This document shows positions 41,538 through 53,729 of a stretch of DNA of 64,000 nt, in pieces. Under the pieces are notes generated by a model. That model was not told the DNA's origin. It was given only the letters and a program-made list of their open reading frames with translations, and did not search any database. The first letter of the stretch is position 1. Each line of letters starts with the position of its first letter. The position numbers and the translations under genes are program-made. The stretch comes from Halioglobus sp. (GTDB lineage Bacteria > Pseudomonadota > Gammaproteobacteria > Pseudomonadales > Halieaceae): the NCBI GenBank assembly GCA_029246385.1, contig JAQWNG010000008.1:156610-220609 (forward strand), read 5' to 3'.

Positions 41538-42749
41538 TTATCCTGCAATCGAATCAAGCAATATTATTTCTAAAGTATCGCCTTCTGATACGACAGTGCC
41601 CGGCGGAATCACCGCCAGTGCGTTACTCTGACTTACCGAACGGAGCACGCCGGAGCTCTGATTTGAAAACTTCTTCGCCAGCAAGCCCTGCGCTGTGTTT
41701 TCCAAAACAACGCGGAGATAGTCTTGCCGGCCACTAGGCTTAACAACCGAAAAAGCGGCTATCGCATGCAAATGAGGTAAATCAGGTTCAGCAACACCCT
41801 GCATTTCTAAAAGGAAAGGGCGTGCTATCAAGCAGAAAGTAACAAACACAGACGTCGGATTCCCGGGCAAGCCAATAAACGTGGTCTTATCAATACTTCC
41901 GAAAGCGAGAGGTTTGCCCGGTTTTATTGCGAGCTTCCAAAGATCCAGTCGCCCCAAGCGCTGCACTTGGGCCTTAACATGATCCTCCTCACCTACTGAA
42001 ACACCACCAGTGGTAATAACACAATCCGCCACCTCGCTGGCATGCAGCAGCGCCTGCGCAGTGGCATCCGCATCATCTGCTACAATTCCGCAATCGATAA
42101 CTTCCATGTGAAGATTTCTCAGCAATCCGGCCAAGGTATAACGGTTTGAATTGTAAATACTACCCTCGGGTAACTCGCCACTACCAAGCTCAAACAACTC
42201 ATCACCGGTTGACAGCACTGCGACCCGCAAAGGACGATAGACCTTCGCGCGAGAGAGACCTACTGAAGCCAACATCCCCATATCCTGCGGACGCAGTATT
42301 CGTCCTCTTGTCAAAACGATGTCCCCAGCCTTTACATCCTGTCCACGATAGCGAATATTCTGCCCCGCCATCACAGGACCCGGCACTCTCACTACACCCT
42401 CTAGCTCCGTGCAGTTTTCCTGCATCACCACCGCATCCGCACCGGCAGGAATCGCAGCTCCGGTAAAAATTCGAGCGGCACAAGCCTCCTCCAAAGGTGA
42501 GCCAACAGTGCCAGCAGGAATACGTTGGCTAACAAGGAGCCTTTGCTCGGTATCACTGGCACGCAGAGCATAGCCATCCATCGCGCTATTATTAGCAGGT
42601 GGAACGTCGATTGTTGACAATACATCCTCCGAGAGTGTGTAACCAAGGGCATCGAGAAGAGGTAAGTCAATTGTCTCGTTGATACGTTGAGCGGCGGCAA
42701 GTACCATAGCCAGTGCTTCTGCAACCGGAGTCAAAGGGGCCAAAGTCAC
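41538..42749 (-). CDS. moeA: Molybdopterin molybdotransferase
   Basis: DVPPANNSAMDGYALR; VAVLSTGDEL; ITTGGVSVGEEDHVK; GLPGNPTSVFVTF. Confidence 0.96.
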   Translation of the reverse strand: MTLAPLTPVAEALAMVLAAAQRINETIDLPLLDALGYTLSEDVLSTIDVPPANNSAMDGYALRASDTEQRLLVSQRIPAGTVGSPLEEACAARIFTGAAIPAGADAVVMQENCTELEGVVRVPGPVMAGQNIRYRGQDVKAGDIVLTRGRILRPQDMGMLASVGLSRAKVYRPLRVAVLSTGDELFELGSGELPEGSIYNSNRYTLAGLLRNLHMEVIDCGIVADDADATAQALLHASEVADCVITTGGVSVGEEDHVKAQVQRLGRLDLWKLAIKPGKPLAFGSIDKTTFIGLPGNPTSVFVTFCLIARPFLLEMQGVAEPDLPHLHAIAAFSVVKPSGRQDYLRVVLENTAQGLLAKKFSNQSSGVLRSVSQSNALAVIPPGTVVSEGDTLEIILLDSIAG

Positions 42750-43282
42750 GTGCCCTTCAACACACTGAGCACGCCAGCGAAATTACAAGGGCGGTGGCTA
42801 CTATCCAACTGCTGAGAAATCAAGCCATTCCAAGCAGTCTTGCAGGCGCCAGTGGAACCTGGCATGCAGAATATAACCGTACCATTGGCAAAGCCCGCAA
42901 GGGCACGAGACTGCACTGTCGAAGAACCTATCTCCTCATAAGACAACGCGCGAAACACCTCCCCAAAACCGTCAATCGCTTTATCAAATAGCGGTTGCAC
43001 TGCCTCGGGGGTGGAGTCTCGCCCCGAAAACCCCGTGCCGCCCGTCATTAACACCGCGTTAATGCCCTCATCAGCAATCAGCGCTGACAGGACGGCGCGT
43101 ATCTGATAGATGTCATCGCGCACGATAGCCCTGTCGCCGGTGTGGTGCCCCGCTTCCTCTAGTGCGGCAACCAGATAGTCTCCGGACGTATCGTTTTCCC
43201 TTGTGCGTGTATCGGACACCGTTAAAACTGCAATGGACAGACTCTGTAAATTTTCACCTGTCACTAAACTCATGCTGTTCAC
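42746..43282 (-). CDS. moaB: Molybdenum cofactor biosynthesis protein B
   Basis: IAVLTVSDTRTRENDTSGDYL; LMTGGTGFSGRDSTPEAVQPLFDK; FCMPGSTGACKTAW. Confidence 0.95.
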   Translation of the reverse strand: MNSMSLVTGENLQSLSIAVLTVSDTRTRENDTSGDYLVAALEEAGHHTGDRAIVRDDIYQIRAVLSALIADEGINAVLMTGGTGFSGRDSTPEAVQPLFDKAIDGFGEVFRALSYEEIGSSTVQSRALAGFANGTVIFCMPGSTGACKTAWNGLISQQLDSSHRPCNFAGVLSVLKGT

Positions 43283-44145
43283 CCCTGCTGCTGTTCGTAA
43301 TAATATTTGACGACATCGCTAATTGCACTGCGCCAGGGAACTTGTCTAATGGCAAATGTATTGCGTATTTTGCTGCAGTTGAGTGCTCGATTGAGCGGCC
43401 TTAAGCCGTCTGTCTGATACTCCAGTTGCACCGCTGCAGCACTAAACTCAGAAAACTGTGAAGCAGAAGCGAGCAAGGCCTCCGCAAATTCATAATAGGT
43501 GGCCGTATCAGAACTGCAATAGTGATAAGTCCCCCATGTTTCAATCCCCGTACCCAGTTGATCAAGCAGTGCTAATAGCACTCTGGCGCCATCATCGGCC
43601 GCCACAGGACAACCACGCAAGTTATTATCCAGCACCAAACTAGCGCCCTCGCGCAGCGAACCCAGCAATCGGGTTATTAGATTCGTCCCCTGATTGGAGA
43701 AGACAGGACCCAGCCGCAATATTAAGTGACGCGAGCAGGCATCGGCTGCGACCCGCTCGGCACGCGCAAGTAGCTGACCAGTGACTTCGTCGCTGTCTGG
43801 TAAATCCTCTTCCACATAAGGTCTTTGCAGTTCTCCAGAGAACACACCCGAACTAGAGACATAGAGATAGGTAGCATCGGTTCGATGGCAGGCCTTGGCC
43901 ACCCAGTGGCTGCGCTGCAAATCCACCTCTTGAATCGGCAAAGCACCCTCACCAGCGGCTTCTAGACGAAGGTCAACAACCGTCTCACTCTTCGCCCGCA
44001 CAATGCTTTTTTTCGCCTGCCGCTCGCTCTTCCAACGACAGGCTGAACAACTCATGGACACCAACTCGTGGCGGCCTAACATCGCTTGACGACGAATCAA
44101 CGCCACGCCTAAAGACGTATCAGATCCCAATATAAGTACGCGCAT
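43279..44145 (-). CDS. NAD(P)-dependent sugar-nucleotide reductase-like protein (RmlD/extended SDR-like)
   Basis: MRVLILGSDTSLGVALIRR; YLYVSSSGVFSGELQRPYVEEDLPDS; LRLGPVFSNQGTNLITRLL. Confidence 0.75.
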   Translation of the reverse strand: MRVLILGSDTSLGVALIRRQAMLGRHELVSMSCSACRWKSERQAKKSIVRAKSETVVDLRLEAAGEGALPIQEVDLQRSHWVAKACHRTDATYLYVSSSGVFSGELQRPYVEEDLPDSDEVTGQLLARAERVAADACSRHLILRLGPVFSNQGTNLITRLLGSLREGASLVLDNNLRGCPVAADDGARVLLALLDQLGTGIETWGTYHYCSSDTATYYEFAEALLASASQFSEFSAAAVQLEYQTDGLRPLNRALNCSKIRNTFAIRQVPWRSAISDVVKYYYEQQQG

Positions 44146-44196
44146 CGTCGCCGTAAAGCCGATCGCTAATTACTGGTCAGCCATCAAACAAGCCCT

Positions 44197-44676
44197 CTAA
44201 AAAGGTATGTCGTCGTCAAAATTTCCAATGTCTCCGCCCGGACTTGCAACTGGGGCTGGGACAGGTTGAACGGAGGGGCCTTTGGAGGGAGCACTCTGAT
44301 CAAAGCCTCCTGCAGCAGAACCACCCGAATTGGCACCCCGTGCATCTAACATTTGCATTTCATTACTGACAATTTCTGTGGTGTAACGATCTTGGCCTTC
44401 TTTGTCCTGCCATTTTCGAGTGCGCAACTGCCCTTCAATATAAACCTTAGAACCTTTGCGAAGGTACTCACCTGCAATTTCAGCCAGCTTATTAAAAAAA
44501 ACAATACGGTGCCATTCGGTTCTTTCCTGAGGCTGACCGGTCTGCTTGTCTTTCCAGACTTCAGAGGTTGCTACAGAAATATTGGTAATCGCAGCGCCGG
44601 CTTGGGAATAACGGACCTCCGGGTCATTGCCCAGATTGCCCACAATAATGACTTTGTTGATGCCACGTGTGGCCAT
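44197..44676 (-). CDS. ssb: Single-stranded DNA-binding protein
   Basis: [40 protein letters not shown]-term FDDDIPF. Confidence 0.99.
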   Translation of the reverse strand: MATRGINKVIIVGNLGNDPEVRYSQAGAAITNISVATSEVWKDKQTGQPQERTEWHRIVFFNKLAEIAGEYLRKGSKVYIEGQLRTRKWQDKEGQDRYTTEIVSNEMQMLDARGANSGGSAAGGFDQSAPSKGPSVQPVPAPVASPGGDIGNFDDDIPF

Positions 44677-44823
44677 AATTTTCTCTCTTTTTTACACAGA
44701 ATTGATAGCTGCTTTACCTGTTGACTATAACAACCTCACCCTTCAATTGCGACACCAAGTCCGACCAAAGTCCTATAATTCAATCGCAACCTCCTGCCGC
44801 CAATCGCGCAAAACACGCACAGA

Positions 44824-46029
44824 TTAAGTGTTAGTCACTGGCGGTGACGCGATATTCGTCACCGCCGCAGGCATAGGCGCAGTGTGCACCAGCAACCACC
44901 AGACAGCGCACAGTGCGAGGGATACGCCAGTCAGAACGCCGCTCCCCCAATGCTCTAGCAGCCAACCTCCCCCAGCACCACCGGTAAATGCACCCATAAA
45001 TTGACAGGAAGAGTAAACGCCCATTGCAGTCCCCTTACCGCCGGCGAACACCGTTTTGCTAACCAGTGAAGGAAGGGTCGCCTCTAGATAATTAAATCCA
45101 ACAAAGAACAACCAAAGACCACCATAGAACAACAGATTGGTAGAGGTGAGGTCCAGCACACCAATCGCTGCAAAAATCAATACAATGCCCAGCAGGAACA
45201 TCTGGCGCGGTCGCTTGCCGCGTTCCGCCAGAATCATCAGCGGCACCATACCAACAAAGGACAGTAACAATACGGGCAGGTATACCAACCAGTGTTGCTC
45301 CCTAGAGACACCAAAGGTCTGCTCTAGCACCCCCGGCATCACAAGAAAGCAGGCCACAAGAATAAAATGTAAAACAAACACGCCAAAATTAAGCCGAACC
45401 AACCCGCCATCAACGAGACCACGGCCTATAAATCCCAACCTTGCGCCTTCTTCCTGATGAGCAACACTGACACCGTACGGAGTCGGCACCAGCAGAATAA
45501 CAATACCCATTCCGACCACTGCGAGCAGTGCTGAAAACCAGAAAACACTGGCAAGCCCACCCAGGGCAGCAACGACCGGACCCAGTACCATGGCTCCGGC
45601 AAAGGACAGACCAATACTAATACCCACCAGCGCCATTGCCTTCGTGCGCTGCTCCTCCCGTGTCAAGTCGGCCACCAGTGCCATAACGGTGCTGGCAATA
45701 GCACCGCTGCCCTGCAGTATGCGGCCTAAAATAATACCATTCATACTCTCAGCCACCGCCGCGATCACACTCCCCAGAGCGAACAATAGCAGTCCAAAGA
45801 TTATTACCGGCTTACGACCTACCCGATCAGACAGCCAACCGAAAGGGATCTGCAATGCGGCCTGAGTCAGGCCGTAGATGCCTAACGCCAGCCCAATCAT
45901 GGTTGGGGTTGCATCCGCAAAATCTGACGCGTATATCGCCAGCAACGGCAACACCATGAACAGGCCGAGCATGCGAAAGCAGTACAATAGCGCCAACGAA
46001 CCTACGGCCCGACGCTCGCGCCCTGTCAT
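44824..46029 (-). CDS. MFS transporter
   Basis: GLALGIYGLTQAALQIPFGWLSDRVGRKPVIIFGLLLFALGS; start MTGRERRA. Confidence 0.92.
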   Translation of the reverse strand: MTGRERRAVGSLALLYCFRMLGLFMVLPLLAIYASDFADATPTMIGLALGIYGLTQAALQIPFGWLSDRVGRKPVIIFGLLLFALGSVIAAVAESMNGIILGRILQGSGAIASTVMALVADLTREEQRTKAMALVGISIGLSFAGAMVLGPVVAALGGLASVFWFSALLAVVGMGIVILLVPTPYGVSVAHQEEGARLGFIGRGLVDGGLVRLNFGVFVLHFILVACFLVMPGVLEQTFGVSREQHWLVYLPVLLLSFVGMVPLMILAERGKRPRQMFLLGIVLIFAAIGVLDLTSTNLLFYGGLWLFFVGFNYLEATLPSLVSKTVFAGGKGTAMGVYSSCQFMGAFTGGAGGGWLLEHWGSGVLTGVSLALCAVWWLLVHTAPMPAAVTNIASPPVTNT

Positions 46030-46220
46030 GGGGTTTTCAGTAATCACCGTGTGTTTCACCAAAAAGCGGTCAAAAAAGCAGCCTTTAATGTTAGCATTTT
46101 CATTCGCTGCAGGACATCCAAACACCTGCATGCAGGAAAATATATCGGAGGCTTTTGCCACACACCTAGATCTAGGCATATACTGTTAGGTTTAGATTTC
46201 AAGGCGGCATCAGGGCTCTT

Positions 46221-49067
46221 ATGGATACCATACAAGTACGCGGGGCACGGACACACAACCTCAAAAACATCGACCTCGATATCCCGCGGGATCAACTGGT
46301 AGTCATTACTGGGCTCTCGGGTTCCGGTAAATCCTCGCTCGCCTTTGACACCCTCTACGCGGAGGGACAGCGCCGCTATGTGGAGTCGCTGTCCACCTAC
46401 GCTAGGCAGTTTCTTTCCATCATGGAGAAGCCTGACGTGGACCACATCGAGGGGCTGTCACCGGCCATTTCCATTGAGCAAAAATCAACGTCTCACAACC
46501 CTCGTTCTACGGTTGGAACTATTACCGAAATATACGATTACTTGCGCTTGTTATACGCCCGTGTTGGAGAACCGCGCTGTCCTGATCACGGCATCAATCT
46601 GCAGGCGCAGACCGTGAGTCAAATGGTAGATGTGGTCCTTGCATTGCCCGAAGACACAAAACTCATGCTACTGGCACCAGTAGTGCGCGACCGCAAAGGT
46701 GAGCATGTCCATACGCTGGAGGAACTGCGAGCCGCCGGCTTTGTCCGCGCACGCATTAATGGAATCGTCGCCGACCTAGACGATGTGCCGGTGTTGGATA
46801 AAAAGAAAAAGCATCGTATCGAGGTGGTTATAGACCGCTTTAAGGTTCGAGGGGATCTCGGTATTCGTCTGGCAGAATCCTTTGAGACCGCGCTAAACTT
46901 GACCGATGGCTTAGCCTCCATTAGTTATATGGAGGGCAAAAACAAAGACATCAGTTTTTCCGCACGCTTTGCCTGCCCCGAATGCGGCCATAGTATTGAC
47001 GAGTTAGAGCCTCGCTTGTTTTCATTCAACAATCCAGCGGGCGCTTGCAGTGGCTGTGATGGGCTCGGTGTCAAACAGTTTTTCGATGAAGAGCGCTTGG
47101 TACTATTCCCTGAGTCAAGCTTAGCAGAAGGTGCAATACGCGGCTGGGATCGGCGCAACGTCTACTACTTTCACATGCTGAATTCGCTCGCCGAACACTA
47201 TGACTTCAGTATTGATACTCCGTTCAGTCAGCTGAGTAAAAAGCATCAAAAAGTTATCCTCCAAGGTAGCGGCACGCAAGAAATCGCGTTTTCGTATATC
47301 AATGACAGAGGGGATGTCTTTAAGCGAAAACACCCCTTCGAGGGTATCCTGCCCAACATGGAACGCCGTTACAGAGACACGGAGTCACAATCAGTGCGAG
47401 AGGAATTGTCAAAGTTTTTAGCCAGTCAACCCTGCCCTGACTGCCATGGCACTCGACTGCGCCGCGATGCGCGAAACGTGTTTGTCGATGAGCATAATCT
47501 CCCCAGCATCACAGCAATGCCGGTGGGCGAGGCCGAACTTTATTTCAATCGACTGCAACTCGAAGGCCGCCGCGGTCAGATCGCTGACAAAATCCTCAAG
47601 GAGTTACGAGCACGCTACCGTTTTTTGGTTGATGTGGGGTTGAGCTATTTGTCTTTAAACCGCAGCGCGGAGACGCTGTCGGGCGGCGAGGCCCAGCGTA
47701 TACGTCTGGCCTCTCAGATTGGCGCTGGCCTAGTGGGTGTTATGTATATTTTGGATGAGCCATCCATTGGCCTCCACCAACGAGACAACGAGCGACTTTT
47801 GGCAACACTCACCCATTTGAGAGATATGGGTAATACGGTGCTTGTAGTGGAGCATGATGAGGATGCCATTCGCAGTGCAGACCACATTCTTGATATCGGT
47901 CCTGGGGCAGGGGTACATGGGGGTCAGATTGTCGCTTCCGGCACTCTCGATGACGTCATCAACAATGAACAGTCCCTTACCGGGGCCTATCTCTCGGGCG
48001 CCAAAAAAATCAGCATCCCAAAACAGCGCACTCAGATAGATGTTGACAGCATGCTGGTGCTAAAGGGAGCAACAGGTAACAACCTTCAATCGGTCACCCT
48101 AGAACTGCCACTAGGCCTGCTTACCTGCATCACCGGGGTATCAGGCTCAGGAAAATCATCCTTAATAAATAGTACGCTCTACCCGATCGCTGCCACAGAA
48201 TTAAATGGAGCGACTACTCTCACCCCAGCGCCTTTTGACTCGATAACGGGGATGGAGTGTGTCGACAAGTGCATAGACATCGATCAAAGTCCTATTGGGC
48301 GCACGCCGCGCTCGAACCCTGCCACTTACACCGGAATTTTCACCCCGATACGCGAATTGTTCTCTGGTACGCAGGAGGCCCGCTCCCGAGGCTATAAACC
48401 GGGAAGGTTTAGTTTCAACGTGAAAGGTGGTCGCTGCGAAGCCTGTCAAGGCGACGGGGTTACAAAGGTCGAGATGCACTTTTTACCGGATATCTACGTA
48501 CCCTGTGATGTTTGTAAGGGCAAACGTTATAACCGGGAAACACTAGACGTGCGGTATAAGGGCAAGAATATCCATGAGGTCTTAGATATGACCATTGAGG
48601 AAGCACTTCCGTTCTTCGAGCCTGTCCCTGCCATTGCTAGAAAAATCCAGACCTTGATGGACGTCGGCCTCTCCTATATCCGTCTAGGCCAAGCGGCGAC
48701 CACCCTCTCAGGTGGTGAAGCCCAGAGGATTAAGTTATCGCGCGAACTCTCTAAGCGCGACACAGGAAAAACACTGTATATTCTGGACGAGCCTACTACC
48801 GGATTGCACTTTGAAGACATCAGACAATTACTGGTTGTTCTCCACCGCTTGCGGGATCACGGTAACACCGTAGTAATTATTGAGCACAACCTGGATGTCA
48901 TTAAGACAGCGGACTGGGTTGTGGACCTAGGACCCGAAGGGGGTAGCGGTGGCGGTAAGGTGATTGCAACGGGAACACCCGAAGATGTGGCAAAAATAAA
49001 GGCTTCATTTACCGGTCAGTTTCTGGGACCCATACTAAAGCGCAAACAGGGAAAAAAAGCGGCCTAA
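46221..49067 (+). CDS. uvrA: Excinuclease ABC subunit A
   Basis: [58 protein letters not shown]; both ABC ATPase halves; zinc-finger CxxC motifs. Confidence 0.99.
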   Translation: MDTIQVRGARTHNLKNIDLDIPRDQLVVITGLSGSGKSSLAFDTLYAEGQRRYVESLSTYARQFLSIMEKPDVDHIEGLSPAISIEQKSTSHNPRSTVGTITEIYDYLRLLYARVGEPRCPDHGINLQAQTVSQMVDVVLALPEDTKLMLLAPVVRDRKGEHVHTLEELRAAGFVRARINGIVADLDDVPVLDKKKKHRIEVVIDRFKVRGDLGIRLAESFETALNLTDGLASISYMEGKNKDISFSARFACPECGHSIDELEPRLFSFNNPAGACSGCDGLGVKQFFDEERLVLFPESSLAEGAIRGWDRRNVYYFHMLNSLAEHYDFSIDTPFSQLSKKHQKVILQGSGTQEIAFSYINDRGDVFKRKHPFEGILPNMERRYRDTESQSVREELSKFLASQPCPDCHGTRLRRDARNVFVDEHNLPSITAMPVGEAELYFNRLQLEGRRGQIADKILKELRARYRFLVDVGLSYLSLNRSAETLSGGEAQRIRLASQIGAGLVGVMYILDEPSIGLHQRDNERLLATLTHLRDMGNTVLVVEHDEDAIRSADHILDIGPGAGVHGGQIVASGTLDDVINNEQSLTGAYLSGAKKISIPKQRTQIDVDSMLVLKGATGNNLQSVTLELPLGLLTCITGVSGSGKSSLINSTLYPIAATELNGATTLTPAPFDSITGMECVDKCIDIDQSPIGRTPRSNPATYTGIFTPIRELFSGTQEARSRGYKPGRFSFNVKGGRCEACQGDGVTKVEMHFLPDIYVPCDVCKGKRYNRETLDVRYKGKNIHEVLDMTIEEALPFFEPVPAIARKIQTLMDVGLSYIRLGQAATTLSGGEAQRIKLSRELSKRDTGKTLYILDEPTTGLHFEDIRQLLVVLHRLRDHGNTVVIIEHNLDVIKTADWVVDLGPEGGSGGGKVIATGTPEDVAKIKASFTGQFLGPILKRKQGKKAA

Positions 49068-49092
49068 GTAGCACCCTGTTGGTCCCCGATAT

Positions 49093-49117
49093 AAAAAAGC
49101 CGGGATAAACGCCCGGC
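49093..49117 (-). terminator. Rho-independent terminator of the rpoA-rplQ end of the ribosomal cluster
   Basis: Minus-strand GCCGGGCGTTTATCCCGGC followed by TTTTTT, about 30 nt downstream of rplQ. Confidence 0.85.
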
Positions 49118-49146
49118 TTCTGGTTTCAATCAGATCCCACAAGCAA

Positions 49147-49536
49147 TCAATCTTCGTCTTCTTCTGTTATCTCGACTTGAGGGCGATCAACCAACTCGAC
49201 ATAAGCCATGGGCGCTTTGTCACCGGTGCGGTAGCCACACTTTAGAATGCGAATGTAACCTCCAGGGCGCTCCTGATACCGCGGACCCAACTCGTTAAAC
49301 AATTTACCCACAGTAGAGTTGTCCCGTGTCCTATCAAAAGCCAGACGCCGATTGGCTACGCTATCTTTTTTCGCGAGCGTGATAAGCGGCTCAGCATATC
49401 CGCGCAATTCTTTTGCTTTGGGTAAGGTTGTGCGAATCAACTCATGCTCCACCAACGAAACAGTCATATTGCGAAACATGGCTTTACGGTGCGAGCTATT
49501 GCGGTTCAGCTGACGTCCACTGTGACGATGACGCAT
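49147..49536 (-). CDS. rplQ: 50S ribosomal protein L17
   Basis: [32 protein letters not shown]. Confidence 0.99.
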   Translation of the reverse strand: MRHRHSGRQLNRNSSHRKAMFRNMTVSLVEHELIRTTLPKAKELRGYAEPLITLAKKDSVANRRLAFDRTRDNSTVGKLFNELGPRYQERPGGYIRILKCGYRTGDKAPMAYVELVDRPQVEITEEDED

Positions 49537-49594
49537 TTTTACTATCCTATTTTACGGTGCTATCGCAGCACTACTATCTGTTAATCCGGCCTGA

Positions 49595-50599
49595 TTAGAC
49601 GCTTAAAACTCGATCATCGTTTTTCAAACTCGCTGGTGGCCAGTTGTCTAGACGCATACCCAATGACAAATTACGCGACGCGAGCACATCCTTGATCTCG
49701 GTGAGCGATTTCTTGCCAAGGTTTGGCGTTTTCAGTAATTCCACTTCGGTGCGCTGCACTAGATCACCTATGTAATATATGTTCTCCGCCTTTAGACAAT
49801 TGGCCGAGCGCACTGTCAACTCTAAGTCGTCTACAGGCCGCAGCAGGATTGGATCAACTTCGTCCTCCTCCACCACAGACTCGGATTCACTTTCGCTTTC
49901 AAGGTCAACGAACACTGCCAACTGCTGTTGCAAGATAGTGGCTGCACGACGAATCGCTTCTTCGGGGTCTATCGTTCCGTTAGTTTCTAAATCGAGGACC
50001 AACTTATCTAGGTCGGTACGCTGCTCTACTCGAGCTGCCTCTACGACATAGGACACTCGATAGACGGGAGAAAAGGTCGCATCCAATTGCAAGCGCCCGA
50101 TAGAACGTGTTTCTTCCTCGGGGTTTCCTCGAGAATCGGCAGGAGAATATCCTCGACCGAGCGCAACAGTCAGTCTCATATTTATTTCTGCACCGGCGTT
50201 GAGGTGACAAATGACATGATCGGGATTGCGAACTTCAATATCGTGGTCAACCTGAACGTCGCCTGCAGTAACAGTGCCAGGACCCTTTTTACTCAGTGTC
50301 AGCTCGGCCTCTTCTTTACCATTCAACACCAGAGCCACACCCTTAAGGTTAAGAAGGATTTCGATAACATCCTCCTGCACACCCTCAATCGCGCTGTATT
50401 CGTGAAGCACACCATCAATTTCAACTTCGGTAATTGCACTACCGGGCATTGAGGAAAGTAATATGCGGCGAAGAGCGTTGCCAAGAGTATGGCCAAAGCC
50501 ACGCTCAAGAGGCTCCAGCGTCACTTGGGAGCGCGTGCTGTTCTTCTCTTCAACATTGATCACGCGGGGGGTTAAAAATTCGTTCACTGCACTCTGCAT
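49595..50599 (-). CDS. rpoA: RNA polymerase alpha subunit
   Basis: [30 protein letters not shown]-term [34 protein letters not shown]. Confidence 0.99.
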   Translation of the reverse strand: MQSAVNEFLTPRVINVEEKNSTRSQVTLEPLERGFGHTLGNALRRILLSSMPGSAITEVEIDGVLHEYSAIEGVQEDVIEILLNLKGVALVLNGKEEAELTLSKKGPGTVTAGDVQVDHDIEVRNPDHVICHLNAGAEINMRLTVALGRGYSPADSRGNPEEETRSIGRLQLDATFSPVYRVSYVVEAARVEQRTDLDKLVLDLETNGTIDPEEAIRRAATILQQQLAVFVDLESESESESVVEEDEVDPILLRPVDDLELTVRSANCLKAENIYYIGDLVQRTEVELLKTPNLGKKSLTEIKDVLASRNLSLGMRLDNWPPASLKNDDRVLSV

Positions 50600-50635
50600 T
50601 GCGGCACCTGTCTTTTAGGTTAGTCCTTCAGTGGG

Positions 50636-51256
50636 TTACTTCGAATAAAGCTCGACAATTAAGTTCTCGTTGATCTCGGACGATAAGTCCTGACGATCGG
50701 GAACTGTCTTGAATACCCCTTCTAGTTTTTCGCTGTTAACATCTAGCCACTCGGAATCTCCGCGATGAGAAGCCAGAGCCAAGGCGGCCTGCACGCGCAA
50801 CTGCTTCTTGGCTTTCTCGCGCAAAGAAACAATATCCCCGGCCTGTACTTTATAGGAAGCGATGTTGACAATAACGCCATTTACCAAAATGGACTTATGA
50901 GACACCAACTGCCGAGATTCCGCCCGGGTAGACCCGAAACCCATGCGATAAACGACATTGTCTAGTCGACTCTCCAGAAGCTGTAACAGATTTTCACCCG
51001 TGGCTCCTTTGAGACGCGCAGCTTCTTTATAATAATTGCGGAACTGCTTTTCCAGCACACCATAGATGCGCCTGACTTTCTGTTTCTCTCGCAACTGCAC
51101 ACCATAATCAGACAGGCGACCACGACGGGCTCCATGCTGACCAGGAATTGCCTCTAGTTTACACTTGCTTTCCAGCGAGCGAACTCCGCTCTTAAGGAAC
51201 AAATCCGTCCCTTCACGACGGGAGAGTTTGCACTTGGGTCCAATATATCGAGCCAT
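50636..51256 (-). CDS. rpsD: 30S ribosomal protein S4
   Basis: [24 protein letters not shown]. Confidence 0.99.
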   Translation of the reverse strand: MARYIGPKCKLSRREGTDLFLKSGVRSLESKCKLEAIPGQHGARRGRLSDYGVQLREKQKVRRIYGVLEKQFRNYYKEAARLKGATGENLLQLLESRLDNVVYRMGFGSTRAESRQLVSHKSILVNGVIVNIASYKVQAGDIVSLREKAKKQLRVQAALALASHRGDSEWLDVNSEKLEGVFKTVPDRQDLSSEINENLIVELYSK

Positions 51257-51277
51257 GTCAATTCTATCCTGTAAGCG

Positions 51278-51670
51278 TTATACGCGACGTTTCTTGGGCG
51301 GACGACAGCCGTTGTGCGGAATAGGCGTTACGTCAGTAATATTGCTGATGTTATAACCGCAGGTATTGAGTGCGCGAACCGCAGACTCCCTGCCAGGCCC
51401 CGGACCTTTGACCTGAACATCAAGATTTTGAAGTCCGTAGTCCTTTGCCGCCTCACCGGCGCGCTCTGCTGCGACCTGAGCCGCGAAGGGTGTACTTTTA
51501 CGCGAACCACGAAATCCAGAGCCTCCTGAGGTTGCCCAGCTTAAAGTATTACCCTGACGATCTGTGATAGTGATGATGGTGTTATTAAACGACGCGTGAA
51601 TGTGCGCGATACCGTCGACAACCGTCTTGGTTATTTTTTTACGAGTGCTTTTCGCACCTGACTTCGCCAT
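51278..51670 (-). CDS. rpsK: 30S ribosomal protein S11
   Basis: [43 protein letters not shown]. Confidence 0.99.
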   Translation of the reverse strand: MAKSGAKSTRKKITKTVVDGIAHIHASFNNTIITITDRQGNTLSWATSGGSGFRGSRKSTPFAAQVAAERAGEAAKDYGLQNLDVQVKGPGPGRESAVRALNTCGYNISNITDVTPIPHNGCRPPKKRRV

Positions 51671-51741
51671 ACTTTAATTCCTGCCTTAATATCAACACTG
51701 CACTAAGGTGCAGCTACACTAAAAATAACTCGTAGTTACTT

Positions 51742-52098
51742 CTACTTACGAATCGGCTTACGTGGTCCTTTACGAGTACGGGCATTGGTCTTGGTCCGCT
51801 GCCCACGCAAAGGCAGTCCTCTACGGTGACGCAGGCCACGGTTACAGCCTAAATCCATCAAGCGCTTGATGTTCATTGACACTTCACGACGCAGATCACC
51901 CTCTACCATTAGGTCACTGACTTTGCCTCGAAGCGCATCCATATCCTGCTCCGTCAAATCGCTAATTTTGGCACTTTCAGATACACCAGTATCGGCACAA
52001 AGGCGCTGGGCCTGACTGCGGCCCACGCCAAAGATATAGGTTAATGAAATAACGGTGTGCTTGTTATCTGGTATGTTGACGCCGGCAATACGAGCCAT
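51742..52098 (-). CDS. rpsM: 30S ribosomal protein S13
   Basis: [28 protein letters not shown]. Confidence 0.99.
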   Translation of the reverse strand: MARIAGVNIPDNKHTVISLTYIFGVGRSQAQRLCADTGVSESAKISDLTEQDMDALRGKVSDLMVEGDLRREVSMNIKRLMDLGCNRGLRHRRGLPLRGQRTKTNARTRKGPRKPIRK

Positions 52099-52243
52099 TC
52101 AACTTTCTCCAATCATTTGTCGTCGCTGCATGTTGCAACCTCGTCGTGTCGTTAACCTAAAACTCGACCAGCGTCCAAGGCTATACAAACGGCGACGCAG
52201 TCTAGCGATATCGTTAATAAAAATCAACTGTTGATGGCCAACC

Positions 52244-52360
52244 TCAGCCCTGACGCTGCTTGTGCCGCGGATCTGTCTCGCAAATCACGCGAACCACGCC
52301 TTTTCGCCGCACCACCTTACAGTTTCTGCAAATTTTCTTTACTGATGCACGTACCTTCAT
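52244..52360 (-). CDS. rpmJ: 50S ribosomal protein L36
   Basis: Manual translation [38 protein letters not shown]; 38 aa, below ORF-track cutoff; expected secY-rpmJ-rpsM position. Confidence 0.97.
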   Translation of the reverse strand: MKVRASVKKICRNCKVVRRKGVVRVICETDPRHKQRQG

Positions 52361-52400
52361 TACACCTACTCCCTACTCGGATAACCTGAACCTGACTGAC

Positions 52401-53729
52401 TTAACGCGCTCGCCCAGCTCCACCATAACTCTTTAAATTTGCTTTTTTCATCACAGAGTCATATTGATGCGACATCAGATGACTTTGTACTTGCGCCATG
52501 AAGTCCATCACAACCACAACCACAATTAGCAATGAGGTTCCACCCAGATAAAACGGTACGTTCCACATAACAACCAAAAACTGCGGCATCAGACATACCA
52601 GTGCAATATAGGCGGACCCGAAGACCGTTAATCGAGTCAGCACGCCATCGATGTAATTAGCCGTTTTCTCGCCCGGCCTAATGCCAGGGACAAAGGCCCC
52701 TGAACGCTTAAGATTGTCAGCGACTTCTACCGGATTAAACATCAGAGCCGTGTAAAAAAAGCAGAAAAAGACTACAAATACCGTAAATAACAATATGTTT
52801 AGGGGTTGGCCGGGGCCGATTGCCACCGCCATATCTTGCAACCAGTCTGCAGAATTTCCGCTACTAAACCATTGGGCAATGGAGGCTGGAAACAGCAATA
52901 TACTGCTCGCAAAAATCGCCGGAATCACGCCCGCCATATTGACTTTAAGCGGCAAGTGCGAACTTTGAGCCTGATACATCTTTCGGCCCTGCTGCCTCTT
53001 CGCATAATTCACAGTAATGCGCCGCTGACCACGCTCAATGAATACGATCATATAAATGACTGCTATCGCCAATGTCAGAATGAGCAGTAATATGAGAACA
53101 TTCAGCTCTCCCTGCCGAGCTTGCTCCAAAGATTGGCCGATAGCAGCAGGCAACCCGGCTACGATGCCGGCAAAAATCAATAACGATATACCATTGCCCA
53201 CGCCCTTCTCGGTTATCTGTTCACCTAGCCACATCATAAATACCGCGCCGGTGACCAAGGATGTGATAGCAATGACGTAGAATAGTATTGAAGGGTCATA
53301 TGCCATGCCCTGATTGGCCATACCCGCCGTCATGCCAGTCGCTTGAATAATAGCTAACACCACGGTGAGGTAGCGCGTGTACTGACTAATTCTTCGGCGA
53401 CCGGACTCACCTTCTTTCTTTAGCTGCTCCAGTTGCGGCGTAACTGCCGACATCAACTGCATAATGATAGATGCGGATATGTAGGGCATGATCCCAAGAG
53501 CTAATATGCTCATGCGCTCTAACGCACCCCCAGAAAACATATTTGCTAAACCAAGAATCGTGCCCTGATTTTGATTAAATAAGGCAGCGAGTTGCTTAGG
53601 ATCAATACCCGGCACAGGAATATGCGTTCCAATCCGGTAAATAATAATTGCCATCAAAACGAAACGCAGACGCGTAAAGAGCTCACTGAGCCCCGCTTTG
53701 TTGACTGAAGGCGTTTGTGCGGTTGCCAT
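52401..53729 (-). CDS. secY: Preprotein translocase subunit SecY
   Basis: [51 protein letters not shown]. Confidence 0.99.
   Translation of the reverse strand: MATAQTPSVNKAGLSELFTRLRFVLMAIIIYRIGTHIPVPGIDPKQLAALFNQNQGTILGLANMFSGGALERMSILALGIMPYISASIIMQLMSAVTPQLEQLKKEGESGRRRISQYTRYLTVVLAIIQATGMTAGMANQGMAYDPSILFYVIAITSLVTGAVFMMWLGEQITEKGVGNGISLLIFAGIVAGLPAAIGQSLEQARQGELNVLILLLILTLAIAVIYMIVFIERGQRRITVNYAKRQQGRKMYQAQSSHLPLKVNMAGVIPAIFASSILLFPASIAQWFSSGNSADWLQDMAVAIGPGQPLNILLFTVFVVFFCFFYTALMFNPVEVADNLKRSGAFVPGIRPGEKTANYIDGVLTRLTVFGSAYIALVCLMPQFLVVMWNVPFYLGGTSLLIVVVVVMDFMAQVQSHLMSHQYDSVMKKANLKSYGGAGRAR

Noticed and set aside
46165-46176. Palindrome CCTAGATCTAGG upstream of uvrA, considered as a LexA/SOS box
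   Set aside because: Does not match CTGT-N8-ACAG; only 12 bp, so kept out of the feature list. A motif scan would be needed to decide SOS control.
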